From NCBI RefSeq assembly GCF_000599605.1, contig NZ_KK082677.1, positions 1-64,000 on the forward strand: DNA of 64,000 nucleotides, read 5' to 3'. Positions 8,493 to 18,141 of the stretch are shown one piece after another. How positions within the stretch are numbered: position 1 is the first letter of the stretch; the number at the start of each line of letters is the position of its first letter. The DNA comes from Prevotella sp. HJM029 (GTDB lineage: Bacteria > Bacteroidota > Bacteroidia > Bacteroidales > Bacteroidaceae). The position numbers and the translations under genes were made by a program. The notes under the pieces were generated by a model, which was given only the letters and a program-made list of their open reading frames with translations, was not told where the DNA came from and did no database searches.

Positions 8493-9545
8493 ACGATGAC
8501 AGAGAACGAAATTTTGATGGTGAATGCGTTGGAGACAGCGTTGCAACACACGTTGGAGCGGTTGTCTCCCGACCGTGTGTTTGTGCTGACCGATGCCAAC
8601 ACCCATCGGCTATGCTGGCCGCGTGTGGCTTCGGTGTCCGCACTACAAACCGCAACTCCCTTGACGATTGAGGCAGGCGATGACCACAAAAATCTCGCTA
8701 CGCTCACACAGGTGTGGACGGCGCTGAGCGAGCAGGGAGCCACGCGCCATTCGTGTTTGGTGAACGTGGGCGGTGGCATGGTGACCGATTTGGGTGGGTT
8801 TGCCGCCAGCACCTTTAAACGTGGCATTGCTTTTGTCAATCTGCCCACTACCCTTTTGGCTATGGTCGATGCCTCGGTTGGCGGGAAGACGGGCATCAAC
8901 TTCATGGGTTTGAAAAACGAAATCGGTGCGTTTTGTGAGCCCCGGGCCGTGCTCATCGACAGCCGGTTTCTTGCTACGTTGGATGCGCGCAACCTGCGTT
9001 CGGGCTATGCCGAGATGCTCAAACATGCGCTCATTGCCCAGCCCGAGAAGTTGCATGCGCTGTTGTCGTTTGATTTAGAGCAGCCCCATTTGACACGCTT
9101 GCCACCGCTGATTGAGGCTTCGATAGCGGTGAAGAAACGCGTTGTGGAGCAGGATGTGCGTGAACAGGGGCTGCGCAAGGTGCTCAACTTTGGCCACACC
9201 ATGGGGCATGCTTTCGAGAGTTTTGCCATGCGCCGCACGCCCATTTTGCATGGCTACGCGGTGGCCTATGGCATGCTGTGCGAGCTCTATCTGTCGCACA
9301 TCAAATGCGGATTTCCACTTCAAGAGCTGCGCCAAGTGGTGCAATTCATTCGCGAGCACTATGGACAGCTGCCCATCAGTTGCGACGACTACGATGAGTT
9401 GCTGCAATGGATGTTGCATGACAAGAAAAACACCCACAACCGCATCAATTTTACATTGCTACGTGCAGTGGGTGACTATCAACTTGACCAAACGGCCACT
9501 GAAGCCGAAATCAAAGCGGCATTAGACTTTTTTCGCGAGGGTTAG
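8493..9545 (+). CDS. aroB: 3-dehydroquinate synthase
   Basis: Second step of the shikimate pathway: converts DAHP to 3-dehydroquinate using NAD and a divalent metal. Visible family motifs are the nucleotide-binding GGGMVTDLGGFAAS (about residue 92), PTTLLAMVDASVGGKTGIN, the metal/active-site segment SGYAEMLKHALI (about 173) and FGHTMGHAFE (about 232) with its metal-binding His residues. Full-family length (350 residues). Two Met codons are possible (8487 and 8493); 8493 is marginally preferred and the difference is two residues. A -7-like TACTTTTG lies at 8464. The last 24 bp overlap the end of convergent menE. Its product leads to chorismate, the substrate of the neighbouring menaquinone genes. 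Confidence 0.95.
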   Translation, partial: TMTENEILMVNALETALQHTLERLSPDRVFVLTDANTHRLCWPRVASVSALQTATPLTIEAGDDHKNLATLTQVWTALSEQGATRHSCLVNVGGGMVTDLGGFAASTFKRGIAFVNLPTTLLAMVDASVGGKTGINFMGLKNEIGAFCEPRAVLIDSRFLATLDARNLRSGYAEMLKHALIAQPEKLHALLSFDLEQPHLTRLPPLIEASIAVKKRVVEQDVREQGLRKVLNFGHTMGHAFESFAMRRTPILHGYAVAYGMLCELYLSHIKCGFPLQELRQVVQFIREHYGQLPISCDDYDELLQWMLHDKKNTHNRINFTLLRAVGDYQLDQTATEAEIKAALDFFREG

Positions 9546-10499
9546 CAATGCGGTGCGCGCCACCTTGCCCGTGGGCGTGATTGGCAACACATCGGCATGC
9601 ACAAAAACATGGGGTTGCCAATATTTGGGAAGCTGCGCAACACAAATGGCTTTCACCTGCTCTAAATCTGTCGCTGTGGTGACCAGCACCACGACCTCGC
9701 CAAACTTTTCGTCAGCGCGTTTGGTGATAGCAAAAGGCGCTTCGAGCCATGGCTGTAAACGTTGCTCAATGGCTTCGGCCTGCAACTTAATTCCGCCACT
9801 ACAAATGACATTATCGCGTCGCCCCAAAATGCGGAAACAGCCATCCTGCCGCAAGGTGGCGATATCGTGCGTGTGTAAAGCGCCATCGTGCACAGCGGGA
9901 GCATCGATGACCAAACAATCATGTTCATCGAGCGACACCTTCACACCGGGCATCGGCTGATACCACAACGAAGCACAAGCGCCATTGACGCGGCGCAAAG
10001 CCACATGAGACAGGGTCTCGGTCATGCCATAACTGCTCCAAATCGCATTGGGAAAGCTCTGCAATTGGGCTTCGAGCTGCGCATCGATTGCACCTCCACC
10101 GATGATGACATGGGTGAAACGTTGTAATTGCTCGCGCTCGGCTGGCACTTGCAACGAATTATAAACTTGTAAAGGCACCATGGCTGCTAACGAGGCTCGT
10201 GCTTGCGACACCGCAGCGCCATGCAAAGGATGACCCGATGGTGGTACTTGTATGAGCTGCAACTGGCGTTCGAGACTGCGCACCACCATCATTTTGCCAG
10301 CAATATAATCGACCGACATACAGAGAAAAGCGCCATCGCCAGGCTGCAGACCTAAGAAATCGCAGGTGGCGCGTGCCGAATTACGCATGTGCTGTTTCAA
10401 AACATACATGGGCTTCGGCGTGCCTGTGGTGCCACTTGTATGCACCCAGATTCCCTCAGAATTGCTATGCCAATCGGCTAAAAAATCGTCAACCGTCAT
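9522..10499 (-). CDS. menE: o-Succinylbenzoate-CoA ligase
   Basis: Activates o-succinylbenzoate with ATP and CoA to OSB-CoA in menaquinone synthesis. It is an ANL-superfamily adenylating enzyme: phosphate loop HTSGTTGTPKPM at residues 20-31, SSYGMTETLSHVALR near residue 160, an Asp/Arg hinge in LGRRDNVICSGGIK, and the catalytic Lys context LPITPTGKVART near the C-terminus. At 325 residues it is short for the superfamily because the usual N-terminal part before the phosphate loop is nearly absent, as is common in Bacteroidetes MenE. It is the last gene of the men operon, 3 bp after menC, and overlaps the 3' end of aroB tail to tail by 24 bp. Confidence 0.92.
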   Translation of the reverse strand: MTVDDFLADWHSNSEGIWVHTSGTTGTPKPMYVLKQHMRNSARATCDFLGLQPGDGAFLCMSVDYIAGKMMVVRSLERQLQLIQVPPSGHPLHGAAVSQARASLAAMVPLQVYNSLQVPAEREQLQRFTHVIIGGGAIDAQLEAQLQSFPNAIWSSYGMTETLSHVALRRVNGACASLWYQPMPGVKVSLDEHDCLVIDAPAVHDGALHTHDIATLRQDGCFRILGRRDNVICSGGIKLQAEAIEQRLQPWLEAPFAITKRADEKFGEVVVLVTTATDLEQVKAICVAQLPKYWQPHVFVHADVLPITPTGKVARTALLTLAKKV

Positions 10500-10502
10500 T
10501 TT

Positions 10503-11540
10503 TTATCTTTCAGGAGAAAACCACAACTGCTCGCCACGCACCTGCAACGGCACATCAACATTATCGGTAAATAGCTGCCCCGTGCCTAATCCTTGAGGTA
10601 GAGCAATGGCTGAACCATAGCTATGCGCACAAAATTGTGCTATGGCATTGAGCCCCACATTGCTTTCTAAAGCACTGGTCATCCAGGTGTCAATGTGACG
10701 TGCTTGCGCCAAAGAAATCCATTCTTTCGTACCATACATTCCACCATGCAGCGAAGGTTTCAGCACCAGATAATGGGGCTGAATGGTATCCAACAAAGTC
10801 GTTTTCATCTGCAGTGTGTTCACGCCTATCAATTCTTCGTCTAAGGCAATGGGAATAGGCGACGCTTTGCACAACTGCGCCATTGCCTGCCATTGACCTT
10901 GCCGAATGGGCTGCTCTATGGAATGCAGATCATAGGGTGCCAGTTGCTCTAACCGTTGCAAAGCATCTGTGGCACTGAAAGCACCATTGGCATCGACGCG
11001 TATTTCAATTTCCTTTGCCGAATAACGCGCACGAATGCGAGCCAGCAATGCTAACTCTTGTTCGAAATCGATGGCGCCAATTTTAAATTTGATGCAATGA
11101 AAACCTTGCGACAATTTTTCTGCAAGTCGTTGCAACATCTCATCATAACGCCCCATCCACACTAACCCATTCATGGTGATGCCCTCCATGCCATGCGCAA
11201 AGGGTGTGTCGAATAGCTGCCAACTTCCTGCAGCATGGAGTTGTGCCCACGCTGTCTCAATACCAAACAGCATACTGGGATAAGATTGCAGCAAAGCATA
11301 AGGAATGCGCTTGGTTTGTGTAACCAACTGACAAAATTGTGCTAAAAGTGCTGGATAATGAACCACATCATCGCACGACAGACGTGGCAACGGAGCACAC
11401 TCACCCACGCCCTTGCAATGGGGTTTCTCCGTGTCATATAGCGTTACGAAATAGCTCTTACGCTCGGTGTAGACTCCACGTGACGTTCCTGCAGGTTGCT
11501 TAAAATGGAATGTACGTGGCTGAATCTCAAACTGCAACAT
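10503..11540 (-). CDS. menC: o-Succinylbenzoate synthase
   Basis: Dehydrates SHCHC to o-succinylbenzoate; enolase superfamily, Mg-dependent. Conserved elements are visible in order: HCIKFKIG (catalytic Lys of the KxK motif, about residue 150), RVDANGAF (Asp ligand), SIEQPI (Glu ligand), ALDEEL (Asp ligand) and LVLKPSLHGG (second catalytic Lys). Length 345 residues is normal. Its ATG overlaps the stop of upstream menB (sequence TAATG on the coding strand), indicating translational coupling. Confidence 0.93.
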   Translation of the reverse strand: MLQFEIQPRTFHFKQPAGTSRGVYTERKSYFVTLYDTEKPHCKGVGECAPLPRLSCDDVVHYPALLAQFCQLVTQTKRIPYALLQSYPSMLFGIETAWAQLHAAGSWQLFDTPFAHGMEGITMNGLVWMGRYDEMLQRLAEKLSQGFHCIKFKIGAIDFEQELALLARIRARYSAKEIEIRVDANGAFSATDALQRLEQLAPYDLHSIEQPIRQGQWQAMAQLCKASPIPIALDEELIGVNTLQMKTTLLDTIQPHYLVLKPSLHGGMYGTKEWISLAQARHIDTWMTSALESNVGLNAIAQFCAHSYGSAIALPQGLGTGQLFTDNVDVPLQVRGEQLWFSPER

Positions 11541-12367
11541 TAGGGAAACAGTGGATATTGATCAAAATCGGGCTTTCGCTTCTCCAAAAAGGCACGTCCG
11601 CCCTCTTGCGCTTCATCCATTGTATAATAAAGCATTGTTGCATCACCAGCCAGTTCTTGTATTCCAGCTTGTCCATCGAGTTCAGCATTCAGGCCAGCCT
11701 TAATCATACGCAATGCCAATGGACTTCTCTCCATCATCACTTCAGCCCACTCCACACAAGCATCTTCAAGCTGCTCAAAAGGAACAACTCGATTCACCAT
11801 GCCCATAGCTTCGGCCTCGCGTGCCGTATATTGTTTACAAAGGAACCATATCTCGCGTGCTTTCTTTTGCCCAACCATGCGCGCAAGATAGCTTGCTCCA
11901 AAACCAGCATCGAAGGAACCCACTTTAGGTCCAGTTTGCCCAAAGATAGCATTTTCACTGGCTATAGTAAGGTCGCACATCACATGCAACACGTGCCCAC
12001 CACCGATGGCATAACCATTGACCATAGCAATGACGGGCTTGGGCAAACGGCGTATCTGCATCTGCACATCTAACACGTTAAGACGTGGCACACCATCACT
12101 GCCAACATAGCCACCACGGCCTTTAACGTGCATATCTCCTCCCGCACAAAAAGCCTTGTCGCCTGCCCCTGTCAAAAGCACTATGCGGATGTCTTGGCAT
12201 TCACGACAATAACTAAAGGCCTGGCTCATTTCCCAGGTAGTCAGAGGGGTAAAGGCGTTTCGATAGCGTTCTCGATTAATGGTAATCTTGGCTATGTGAT
12301 GAAAACTTTCAAATAAAATCTCTTTAAAGTTGAAGCCTGCTATCGGCTTCCATTCTCGTTTTTCCAT
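11540..12367 (-). CDS. menB: 1,4-Dihydroxy-2-naphthoyl-CoA synthase
   Basis: Ring-closing enzyme of menaquinone synthesis, crotonase superfamily. Typical MenB features: substrate region [14 protein letters not shown] near residue 35, [10 protein letters not shown], oxyanion segment [19 protein letters not shown] near residue 115, and the MenB signature [13 protein letters not shown] followed by [16 protein letters not shown]. The 275-residue length matches the family. It lies 2 bp after menD and overlaps menC by one base, so it belongs to the same operon. Confidence 0.96.
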   Translation of the reverse strand: MEKREWKPIAGFNFKEILFESFHHIAKITINRERYRNAFTPLTTWEMSQAFSYCRECQDIRIVLLTGAGDKAFCAGGDMHVKGRGGYVGSDGVPRLNVLDVQMQIRRLPKPVIAMVNGYAIGGGHVLHVMCDLTIASENAIFGQTGPKVGSFDAGFGASYLARMVGQKKAREIWFLCKQYTAREAEAMGMVNRVVPFEQLEDACVEWAEVMMERSPLALRMIKAGLNAELDGQAGIQELAGDATMLYYTMDEAQEGGRAFLEKRKPDFDQYPLFP

Positions 12368-12369
12368 CC

Positions 12370-14043
12370 TTATTTCATATTAAAAATTTCTTTTACATCT
12401 GCAGACACAAGCGTTTGGAAAAAAGATTCATATGCTCGCATATCATCTTCGGCCTTGGTAAAGACTTCCAAAAGTACTGGACGCTCACGCTTCTGAGTTA
12501 ACAGGATAGGCAACATTGCCAGACTATCAGCAGAAGAAGTCGCAGCATAATAATCCACGTGGCAAGCCATGCAAATACCTTTTGCCGAGGTTTGGTGAAC
12601 ACCCATTACAAACTTTTCGCGTGCTTCACTTTGACGAAGTCCTTCAAACTTACTAAAGATGGCACCACCACCATTATTAAGTAATAGGATACGTAGGTTG
12701 CCACGAAGGTTTTGATTCCACAACGCATTTTGATCATAGAAAAAACTGAGGTCGCCGATGATGCAAAACACGTTTTCCTCTGTGCCCAACGATTGACCAG
12801 CAGCCGTTGACAAGCTACCTTCAATGCCATTAACACCACGATTGCAATAGATAAAGTGTCGTGCATAAAGACAACCTATACGCACCGCCATGCTGTTGCC
12901 ATAGTGCACCACAGGCACACCCGGCAGTTCACTCAACAACTGTTCAAAATAGCGAATGACCTGCATGGATGAATAATGGGGTGAAAAGCTGTTGACATGA
13001 TTCATTGCATGCACATTCAATGCTTGCCATGACTGCCGCCAAGTAACATCTCTACCCCAAACTAAAGCTTTAAGAATGGCACAGGGGGTAGCCTGAACTA
13101 CCCCACGAAGATTTTGAAACGTGTCATAAATATCGCCTTCTTCATTTACCACCCAGCACGAAGCGTTAACAGCCCGTCGCAGAAAGGCTTTCAATTGCTT
13201 ACTCACCAATGTCCCACCCACATAAAGTATAAAATCGGGAAGGGCGATATCAGCAGTTTCGGCTAAAGCCATCAAGGCATCTATTGGCGCTTCGATAGTA
13301 CTACTTGAAAGCGGTTCACATAGCACCACAATGCCCTGAGACTGTAAATGAGCAACGACTGCATCCCAGTCTGCCGAAAAGGCTAATTGCCCCATGACCA
13401 CGACTGGTCGCAAAGCACGATGGAGTTCTGCTTGCAATGGCTGACAAATTGCTGACTGCAAAGTGGGAGTACAAAGCGAGATAGAACGCTCTTCGGGCAA
13501 TTCTGAAACAGCAAAATCATAGAGTGGCTCGTCGATATGAAGATTGATGTGCACAGGCGCACCACTACCCTGCTGTGCTTTGATCAGCGCTTCATTGAGG
13601 CACCGATTACAAAACCAATAGTCTTCTGCCGTATGGGGGGTAGAGATATCGACGGCACATCGCACAAAATGAGAAAGACTTCCCTGCTGCTGTAATGTTT
13701 GTCCATCCTGCTGTCCTATCCATGCTACAGGACGATCTGCAGAAATTAAAATTAATGGTACATGCTGATGCCATGCTTCGGCAATAGCAGGTAGCACATT
13801 AAGCAGTGCCGTACCACTGGTAACACAGATAACCACTGGCTCATGAAGCATTAAGCTTAACCCTAAAGCATAGAAACCTGCACTGCGTTCATCAGTAACA
13901 GAATAACAATGCAAGATAGCACATGCATTAAGATTATGAACTATTGGGGCATTACGGCTACCTGGGCAAAGCACAGCATATTTTACTTGATGTGCTACAA
14001 GTAAGCTCGTGAGACAATTAATATGTTCCTGATTGGAGTACAT
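12370..14043 (-). CDS. menD: SEPHCHC synthase
   Basis: Thiamine-diphosphate enzyme that joins 2-oxoglutarate (after decarboxylation) to isochorismate. N-terminal pyrimidine-binding domain with [23 protein letters not shown] and [18 protein letters not shown]; central domain about residues 190-350; C-terminal PP domain with [26 protein letters not shown] and [14 protein letters not shown] (Mg-diphosphate site). 557 residues is full length. The start overlaps the end of menF by 26 bp. Confidence 0.96.
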   Translation of the reverse strand: MYSNQEHINCLTSLLVAHQVKYAVLCPGSRNAPIVHNLNACAILHCYSVTDERSAGFYALGLSLMLHEPVVICVTSGTALLNVLPAIAEAWHQHVPLILISADRPVAWIGQQDGQTLQQQGSLSHFVRCAVDISTPHTAEDYWFCNRCLNEALIKAQQGSGAPVHINLHIDEPLYDFAVSELPEERSISLCTPTLQSAICQPLQAELHRALRPVVVMGQLAFSADWDAVVAHLQSQGIVVLCEPLSSSTIEAPIDALMALAETADIALPDFILYVGGTLVSKQLKAFLRRAVNASCWVVNEEGDIYDTFQNLRGVVQATPCAILKALVWGRDVTWRQSWQALNVHAMNHVNSFSPHYSSMQVIRYFEQLLSELPGVPVVHYGNSMAVRIGCLYARHFIYCNRGVNGIEGSLSTAAGQSLGTEENVFCIIGDLSFFYDQNALWNQNLRGNLRILLLNNGGGAIFSKFEGLRQSEAREKFVMGVHQTSAKGICMACHVDYYAATSSADSLAMLPILLTQKRERPVLLEVFTKAEDDMRAYESFFQTLVSADVKEIFNMK

Positions 14044-15037
14044 TCAACATTGTGTTTAATTTCAATTCTGTTTCGTTCCATTCACTTTGCTCATTGGATG
14101 CCGTCAGCAATCCTCCACCAGCATAGAGTATACAACGATTATCGAGCAGTTGCATACACCGCAAAGAAACAAAAAAATGGGTTGTTTTCCACACATTCAG
14201 TGGACCTGTAAACCCACTATAATAGGCACGATGGAGATGTTCTTCGCGCAAGATAAAGTCTTGTGCCAATGCCTTAGGCATACCACACACGGCTGGTGTT
14301 GGATGTAAATCGGCTATCACATTACCCAAATTAACCTGTGGTTTTAACACAAAGAGAAAGTCTGTGCAACGATGATAGAGCTGTGCTGCTTGTCGTACAT
14401 AAGGCATAGACCGTTGCAATTGTACAACATGAGGCTGTAAACAAGTTTCTATATAATCGGCGACAAGACGTTGTTCCAAACAATTCTTCTCAGCCCATGG
14501 TCCACTATGATCCATTGTTCCCGCTAAAGCCATAGTATACCATTGATCCCCTACAGGTCGTTTTGCCAACAAAGTTTCTGGTGTGGCCATGAGCCATGTC
14601 CCGCTTTGAGGCGTAGAAACTAAAGAGACAAATGCATGTGGATAGAGGGTACAAGCGTGATAAAACAAAGCGACGGAATCGATTGAGTCAGAAAGCTCAA
14701 CCTGAAGCTGCCGTGCCAATACCAACTTCTTCAATATCCCTGTCTCCAACGCAGCATGAAAACGCTGGAAATCGTCATGATAAGAAGCATCTTCTACTTG
14801 TTGTTTTACTACTGATATTGTTGGCTTAAGTACAGGCTTAATAGGACAAACTTGTACAAAATCAGCAGCTATCACTAAAAGTGGATAGGTAGAAGAAATA
14901 TGGAACGGAGCTAAGATATAGCCCGACATTGATGCATCTAACTGCGTATAAGATGAGAGCTCATATGGAGCACGATTCGACTTAACACAAATGCATTGCG
15001 ACTGCCCTGGCAGACGATAGTAAGCAAAACTACTCAT
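14018..15037 (-). CDS. menF: Isochorismate synthase
   Basis: Converts chorismate to isochorismate, the entry step of the menaquinone branch. The chorismate-binding domain covers about residues 85-335 with KKLVLARQLQVEL, MATPETLLAKRP, ALAGTMDHSGPW, LHPTPAVCGMPKALAQDFI and the C-terminal YAGGGLLTASNEQSEWNETE. It is 339 residues, shorter than E. coli MenF because the N-terminal region is reduced, which is usual in this phylum. Overlaps menI upstream by 4 bp (ATGA) and menD downstream by 26 bp. An EntC-type enzyme would look similar; the flanking men genes decide for menaquinone. Confidence 0.94.
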   Translation of the reverse strand: MSSFAYYRLPGQSQCICVKSNRAPYELSSYTQLDASMSGYILAPFHISSTYPLLVIAADFVQVCPIKPVLKPTISVVKQQVEDASYHDDFQRFHAALETGILKKLVLARQLQVELSDSIDSVALFYHACTLYPHAFVSLVSTPQSGTWLMATPETLLAKRPVGDQWYTMALAGTMDHSGPWAEKNCLEQRLVADYIETCLQPHVVQLQRSMPYVRQAAQLYHRCTDFLFVLKPQVNLGNVIADLHPTPAVCGMPKALAQDFILREEHLHRAYYSGFTGPLNVWKTTHFFVSLRCMQLLDNRCILYAGGGLLTASNEQSEWNETELKLNTMLNVLQSGTY

Positions 15038-15456
15038 TTGCGAGGAGCAGAAGATTTCATAATGTAATTCGTTACGTGTACGGTGGAGATAAGCTCGTCG
15101 CTTGAATTCACGATATCAATATGCCACTCATGCAATGTGTTGCCTTGAAATTGCAAACGCGCATGTGCTGTAACTGTATCTCCTTCACGAACAGCTCGCA
15201 TATGATTACCACTTACTTGTATACCCACACAAATCTTTCCTGGACATAAAGCTAAACTACCCACGCCTGCTAAATTCTCAGCTAAAGCTAAAGATGCCCC
15301 TCCAGAGAGAAAACCAAAGGGCTGCGTATTACGCCCGTCAACTTTCATCATGGCCTTGCACGTATCGGGCTCTGGTGTTGAAAAAAATTCCATACCCAAA
15401 GTGTTAGACAGACCATCATAACGATGAACAAGTGATTTAAGCTTCTCTATATCCAT
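15034..15456 (-). CDS. menI: Hotdog thioesterase, probable DHNA-CoA thioesterase
   Basis: A 140-residue single-domain hotdog-fold protein. The segment TQPFGFLSGGASLALAENLAG corresponds to the PaaI/YdiI active-site helix with its catalytic Glu, and GNHMRAVREGDTVTAHARLQFQGNTLHEWHIDI follows the family pattern. Because it sits between sdaA and menF and overlaps menF by 4 bp, release of DHNA from DHNA-CoA is the most likely role; the fold alone would not distinguish this from other acyl-CoA thioesterases. Confidence 0.82.
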   Translation of the reverse strand: MDIEKLKSLVHRYDGLSNTLGMEFFSTPEPDTCKAMMKVDGRNTQPFGFLSGGASLALAENLAGVGSLALCPGKICVGIQVSGNHMRAVREGDTVTAHARLQFQGNTLHEWHIDIVNSSDELISTVHVTNYIMKSSAPRK

Positions 15457-15474
15457 ACTACTAATCTTTTAAGT

Positions 15475-16689
15475 TTAATAATCTTGTTCGTAATCTTTTG
15501 CCAACCCACCAGTGCTGGTTTCCTTATATAAAGAAGGAAGATCATGTCCTGTTTGCTTCATTACATTTACGACGCGATCAAAACTCACACGATGGTTACC
15601 ATCACTAAAAGAAGCATAAAGTTGCGCATCAAGCGCACGAGTTGCAGCAAAAGCATTGCGTTCAATACAAGGAATCTGTACCAAACCGCAAACAGGGTCA
15701 CAGGTCATTCCTAAATGGTGTTCAAGTCCCATCTCAGCAGCATACTCTATTTGCGAAGGGCTACCACCAAACAACTGACAAGCTGCAGCTGATGCCATGG
15801 CACATGCTACGCCCACTTCGCCTTGACAGCCCACTTCAGCACCGCTGATAGAGGCATTCTGCTTAACCACATTACCAAAAAGTCCTGCTGTCGCTAATGC
15901 TTTGATAATACGGTCATCGGAAAAATGATGAGCAGTATGCAAATGATATAAAACTGCAGGTAGCACACCACAAGCACCACATGTAGGAGCCGTTACGATA
16001 GTCCCTCCTGAAGCGTTTTCCTCACTTGCAGCCAAAGCATAAGCATAAACAAGGCCACGACTCTGTAATGAAGGCTTATAACCTGTAGCTTTGACATAAT
16101 AGGTGGCAGCCTTGCGAGGTAAATGTAAAGGACCTGGCAGCACACCCTCATGATTTAAACCTGCCTCGACAGCATTGCGCATGACATTCCACACCTCAGA
16201 TAAAAAGTCCCAAATCTCAGTTCCTTCGCATTGTCCAACATACTCCCAATAGCAACTACCATTCACTTTACACCATTGCATAATCTCGCGGAGTGAATTC
16301 AAAGCATAAATATCATTACCTTCAAAACAATCGCCCATCCCTTTTCCTTCAGACAATGCTCCACCACCAACACTATAAACTGTCCAATCATCTTTCTCTA
16401 CGCCTTTTTCATCAAGCGCAACGAATCTCATGCCATTAGGATGAAAAGGCAAAAAGGTTTGAGGCTGCCAGGCAATCTCTACAGGAGCAATGGGAGATAA
16501 AACATCTTCTATTGCAACGTCGGTCATATGTCCTTTCCCTGTTGCGGCAAGCGACCCATACAAGGTTACCTGAAAAGATGCTACATCAGTAGTACGCGCT
16601 GCGAACATCTGTGCAGCTCGCTGTGGCCCCATGGTGTGACTGCTCGATGGTCCTTTTCCAATACGAAAGAGTTCTCTTATCGATTCCAT
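15475..16689 (-). CDS. sdaA: L-serine ammonia-lyase (iron-sulfur type)
   Basis: Deaminates L-serine to pyruvate and ammonia using a [4Fe-4S] cluster. N-terminal beta domain starts SIRELFRIGKGPSSSHTMGP; the alpha domain carries the cluster cysteines in VTAPTCGACGVLPAVL and CDPVCGLVQIPCIERN, and GCQGEVGVACAMA. 404 residues corresponds to the one-chain form. It lies 18 bp upstream of menI in the same direction, so it may be the first gene of a sdaA-men operon, although no metabolic link is needed to explain this. A tRNA terminator lies just upstream. Confidence 0.95.
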   Translation of the reverse strand: MESIRELFRIGKGPSSSHTMGPQRAAQMFAARTTDVASFQVTLYGSLAATGKGHMTDVAIEDVLSPIAPVEIAWQPQTFLPFHPNGMRFVALDEKGVEKDDWTVYSVGGGALSEGKGMGDCFEGNDIYALNSLREIMQWCKVNGSCYWEYVGQCEGTEIWDFLSEVWNVMRNAVEAGLNHEGVLPGPLHLPRKAATYYVKATGYKPSLQSRGLVYAYALAASEENASGGTIVTAPTCGACGVLPAVLYHLHTAHHFSDDRIIKALATAGLFGNVVKQNASISGAEVGCQGEVGVACAMASAAACQLFGGSPSQIEYAAEMGLEHHLGMTCDPVCGLVQIPCIERNAFAATRALDAQLYASFSDGNHRVSFDRVVNVMKQTGHDLPSLYKETSTGGLAKDYEQDY

Positions 16690-16704
16690 ACACTATCTTT
16701 TTAA

Positions 16705-16740
16705 AAGCAAAAAAGCCCCACAAATCACTGATTTGTAGGG
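16705..16740 (-). terminator. Terminator of tRNA-Ser/tRNA-Glu operon
   Basis: On the minus strand CCCTACAAATCA and ATTTGTGGGG pair around a short loop (16715-16740) and are followed by TTTTTT. It separates tRNA-Glu (ends 16752) from sdaA (starts 16689). Confidence 0.85.
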
Positions 16741-16751
16741 TCTTCTATTGT

Positions 16752-16822
16752 AGTCGGTACGAGAATCGAACTCGTATGCCAAGATTGAGAATCTTGTATC
16801 CTAACCGTTAGATGAACCGACC
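16752..16822 (-). tRNA. tRNA-Glu(CTC)
   Basis: Cloverleaf on the minus strand: acceptor GGTCGGT pairs with ACCGACT (one G-U), anticodon stem CAAGA/TCTTG with loop TTCTCAA giving anticodon CTC, T-arm containing GTTCGATTC. The genomic sequence does not encode CCA. Confidence 0.95.
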
Positions 16823-16855
16823 ATATCTTTTGCAAAAGCACAACTCTTCAGAATG

Positions 16856-16942
16856 CGGAAGGAGGGGGATTCGAACCCCCGGTACGAGAACTCGCACGGC
16901 AGTTTAGCAAACTGCTGGTTTCAGCCACTCACCCATCCTTCC
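16856..16942 (-). tRNA. tRNA-Ser(GCT)
   Basis: Minus-strand 87-nt class II tRNA: acceptor GGAAGGA/TCCTTCC with discriminator G, anticodon stem GCAGT/ACTGC with loop TTGCTAA giving anticodon GCT, a long variable arm, and T-loop GTTCGAATC. CCA not encoded. It is transcribed before tRNA-Glu with a 33-bp spacer. Confidence 0.96.
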
Positions 16943-16990
16943 AAGATTAGGCTCCATTCTGATTGCCAAGCATCATTTTTAAATGCTTTG

Positions 16991-17023
16991 CAAAGGTAGA
17001 ATTATTTTTGCACTTCTCCAAAA
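16991..17023 (-). promoter_or_regulatory. Promoter of tRNA-Ser/tRNA-Glu operon
   Basis: On the minus strand TTTTGG (17018-17023), a 19-bp spacer and TACCTTTG (16991-16998) match the Bacteroidota consensus. The same elements in the same spacing precede the tRNA-Asp genes at 39386-39417. The rest of 17024-17242 is AT-rich with no gene seen. Confidence 0.85.
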
Positions 17024-17242
17024 CTTTTCAAGTTTTTTTTCCAAGAAGAATATTATACTATTATGTACTATAAGATTATAAGATAGGAATGCAAAGAAAA
17101 TTAAAAAGGAATAGCCCATTTATATATTAAATTAGATTACCATCTATACCTTATTATGCCACAATACACCTCATTTTTGCGGCAAAAATATAATATATTT
17201 CTTCACCCTTACCTATGCATAGTGCAATATAGGGAGCTATCA

Positions 17243-18007
17243 TTACTCAAAGAAAATCCTCCCCCGAACAACCTCCTGCTCACAATTAGATTTTAATTTG
17301 GTAATCTTTATATTGGCAATGAGTTCATCCTCATGCCCCACATAAAGATTTAACTCATCTCCTTCAAAACTTTCTGCCACATATGCGATCTCAAATCTTT
17401 TTACCCGATGTTTATTATGCCAACTTATTGGCCACAAATTAAGCATGTGTTCCATATATTTCATGCTATTAACATGACCATTCATATCTATATCACTATA
17501 ATTCATCACCACAGATTTCAACCTTTCACCTTTCGTTGTAATTTTCAATCTTCCACCAGGTGCAATAGGAACATGCTTGTCCCTGTCAACATAATTCATT
17601 ATCCGTCCGTTATTTATCTTGAGTATATCAACAGGTTGTCTTGTGTCTGTATCGATTAAAGCCCAAATACTATGCGCATTAGCACAAACATTTCCATTAA
17701 TATCAATGACCCTAAAATTACGACTCGTAAAATAACGCATTACATTATCCACCCATGTTTCTATCGCAAACCCCTCATAAACATCTGGCAAATGAGAGAT
17801 TTCCAAATTGAAACGCGATAGTACCCAGGTCTTATGTAAATCATTCAATACCCGAACACCATAACCACGCTCATTAGAATGGAGATCAGCTGCATTCAAC
17901 AACTGATTGCATAAATGAGGCAAAAACAAATGATAAGAATTATCACAATGAAAAGGTTCCGCTTGAAAAGCATATCGCCCAACCGCTCTTAAAATCTCAT
18001 CTTCCAT
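17243..18007 (-). CDS. Acyl-ACP thioesterase
   Basis: Releases fatty acids from acyl carrier protein; double hotdog fold related to plant FatA/FatB. The frame is open from 18046, but the second Met (18007), giving MEDEILRAVGRYAFQAEPF, fits the usual start. The N-terminal hotdog runs over about residues 1-130 (RFNLEISHLPDVYEGFAIETWV) and the C-terminal one carries the catalytic-type segment YSDIDMNGHVNSMKYMEHML. Length of 254 residues is normal for Bacteroidetes members. It stands downstream of and in the same direction as the OmpA gene but behind that gene's terminator. Confidence 0.85.
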   Translation of the reverse strand: MEDEILRAVGRYAFQAEPFHCDNSYHLFLPHLCNQLLNAADLHSNERGYGVRVLNDLHKTWVLSRFNLEISHLPDVYEGFAIETWVDNVMRYFTSRNFRVIDINGNVCANAHSIWALIDTDTRQPVDILKINNGRIMNYVDRDKHVPIAPGGRLKITTKGERLKSVVMNYSDIDMNGHVNSMKYMEHMLNLWPISWHNKHRVKRFEIAYVAESFEGDELNLYVGHEDELIANIKITKLKSNCEQEVVRGRIFFE

Positions 18008-18084
18008 CACAGATAAATTTATCTTGTAGACAGTATATGACACCAAAATTATTCGGCGTCAACAGCTACACTTATATATATAAA

Positions 18085-18112
18085 AGCCCAATGATCTTTA
18101 GACCATTGGGCT
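18085..18112 (-). terminator. Terminator of OmpA-type gene
   Basis: AGCCCAATG (18085-18093) and CATTGGGCT (18104-18112) form a perfect 9-bp stem; on the minus strand it is followed by TTTTATATATAT. Located 29 bp after the stop of the porin gene. Confidence 0.85.
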
Positions 18113-18141
18113 CCATATTTAATTTAAATTCTATTTCAAGA

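Noticed and set aside
11510-12073. 187-residue ORF opposite menB
   Set aside because: Antisense to a well-conserved gene and lacking motifs.
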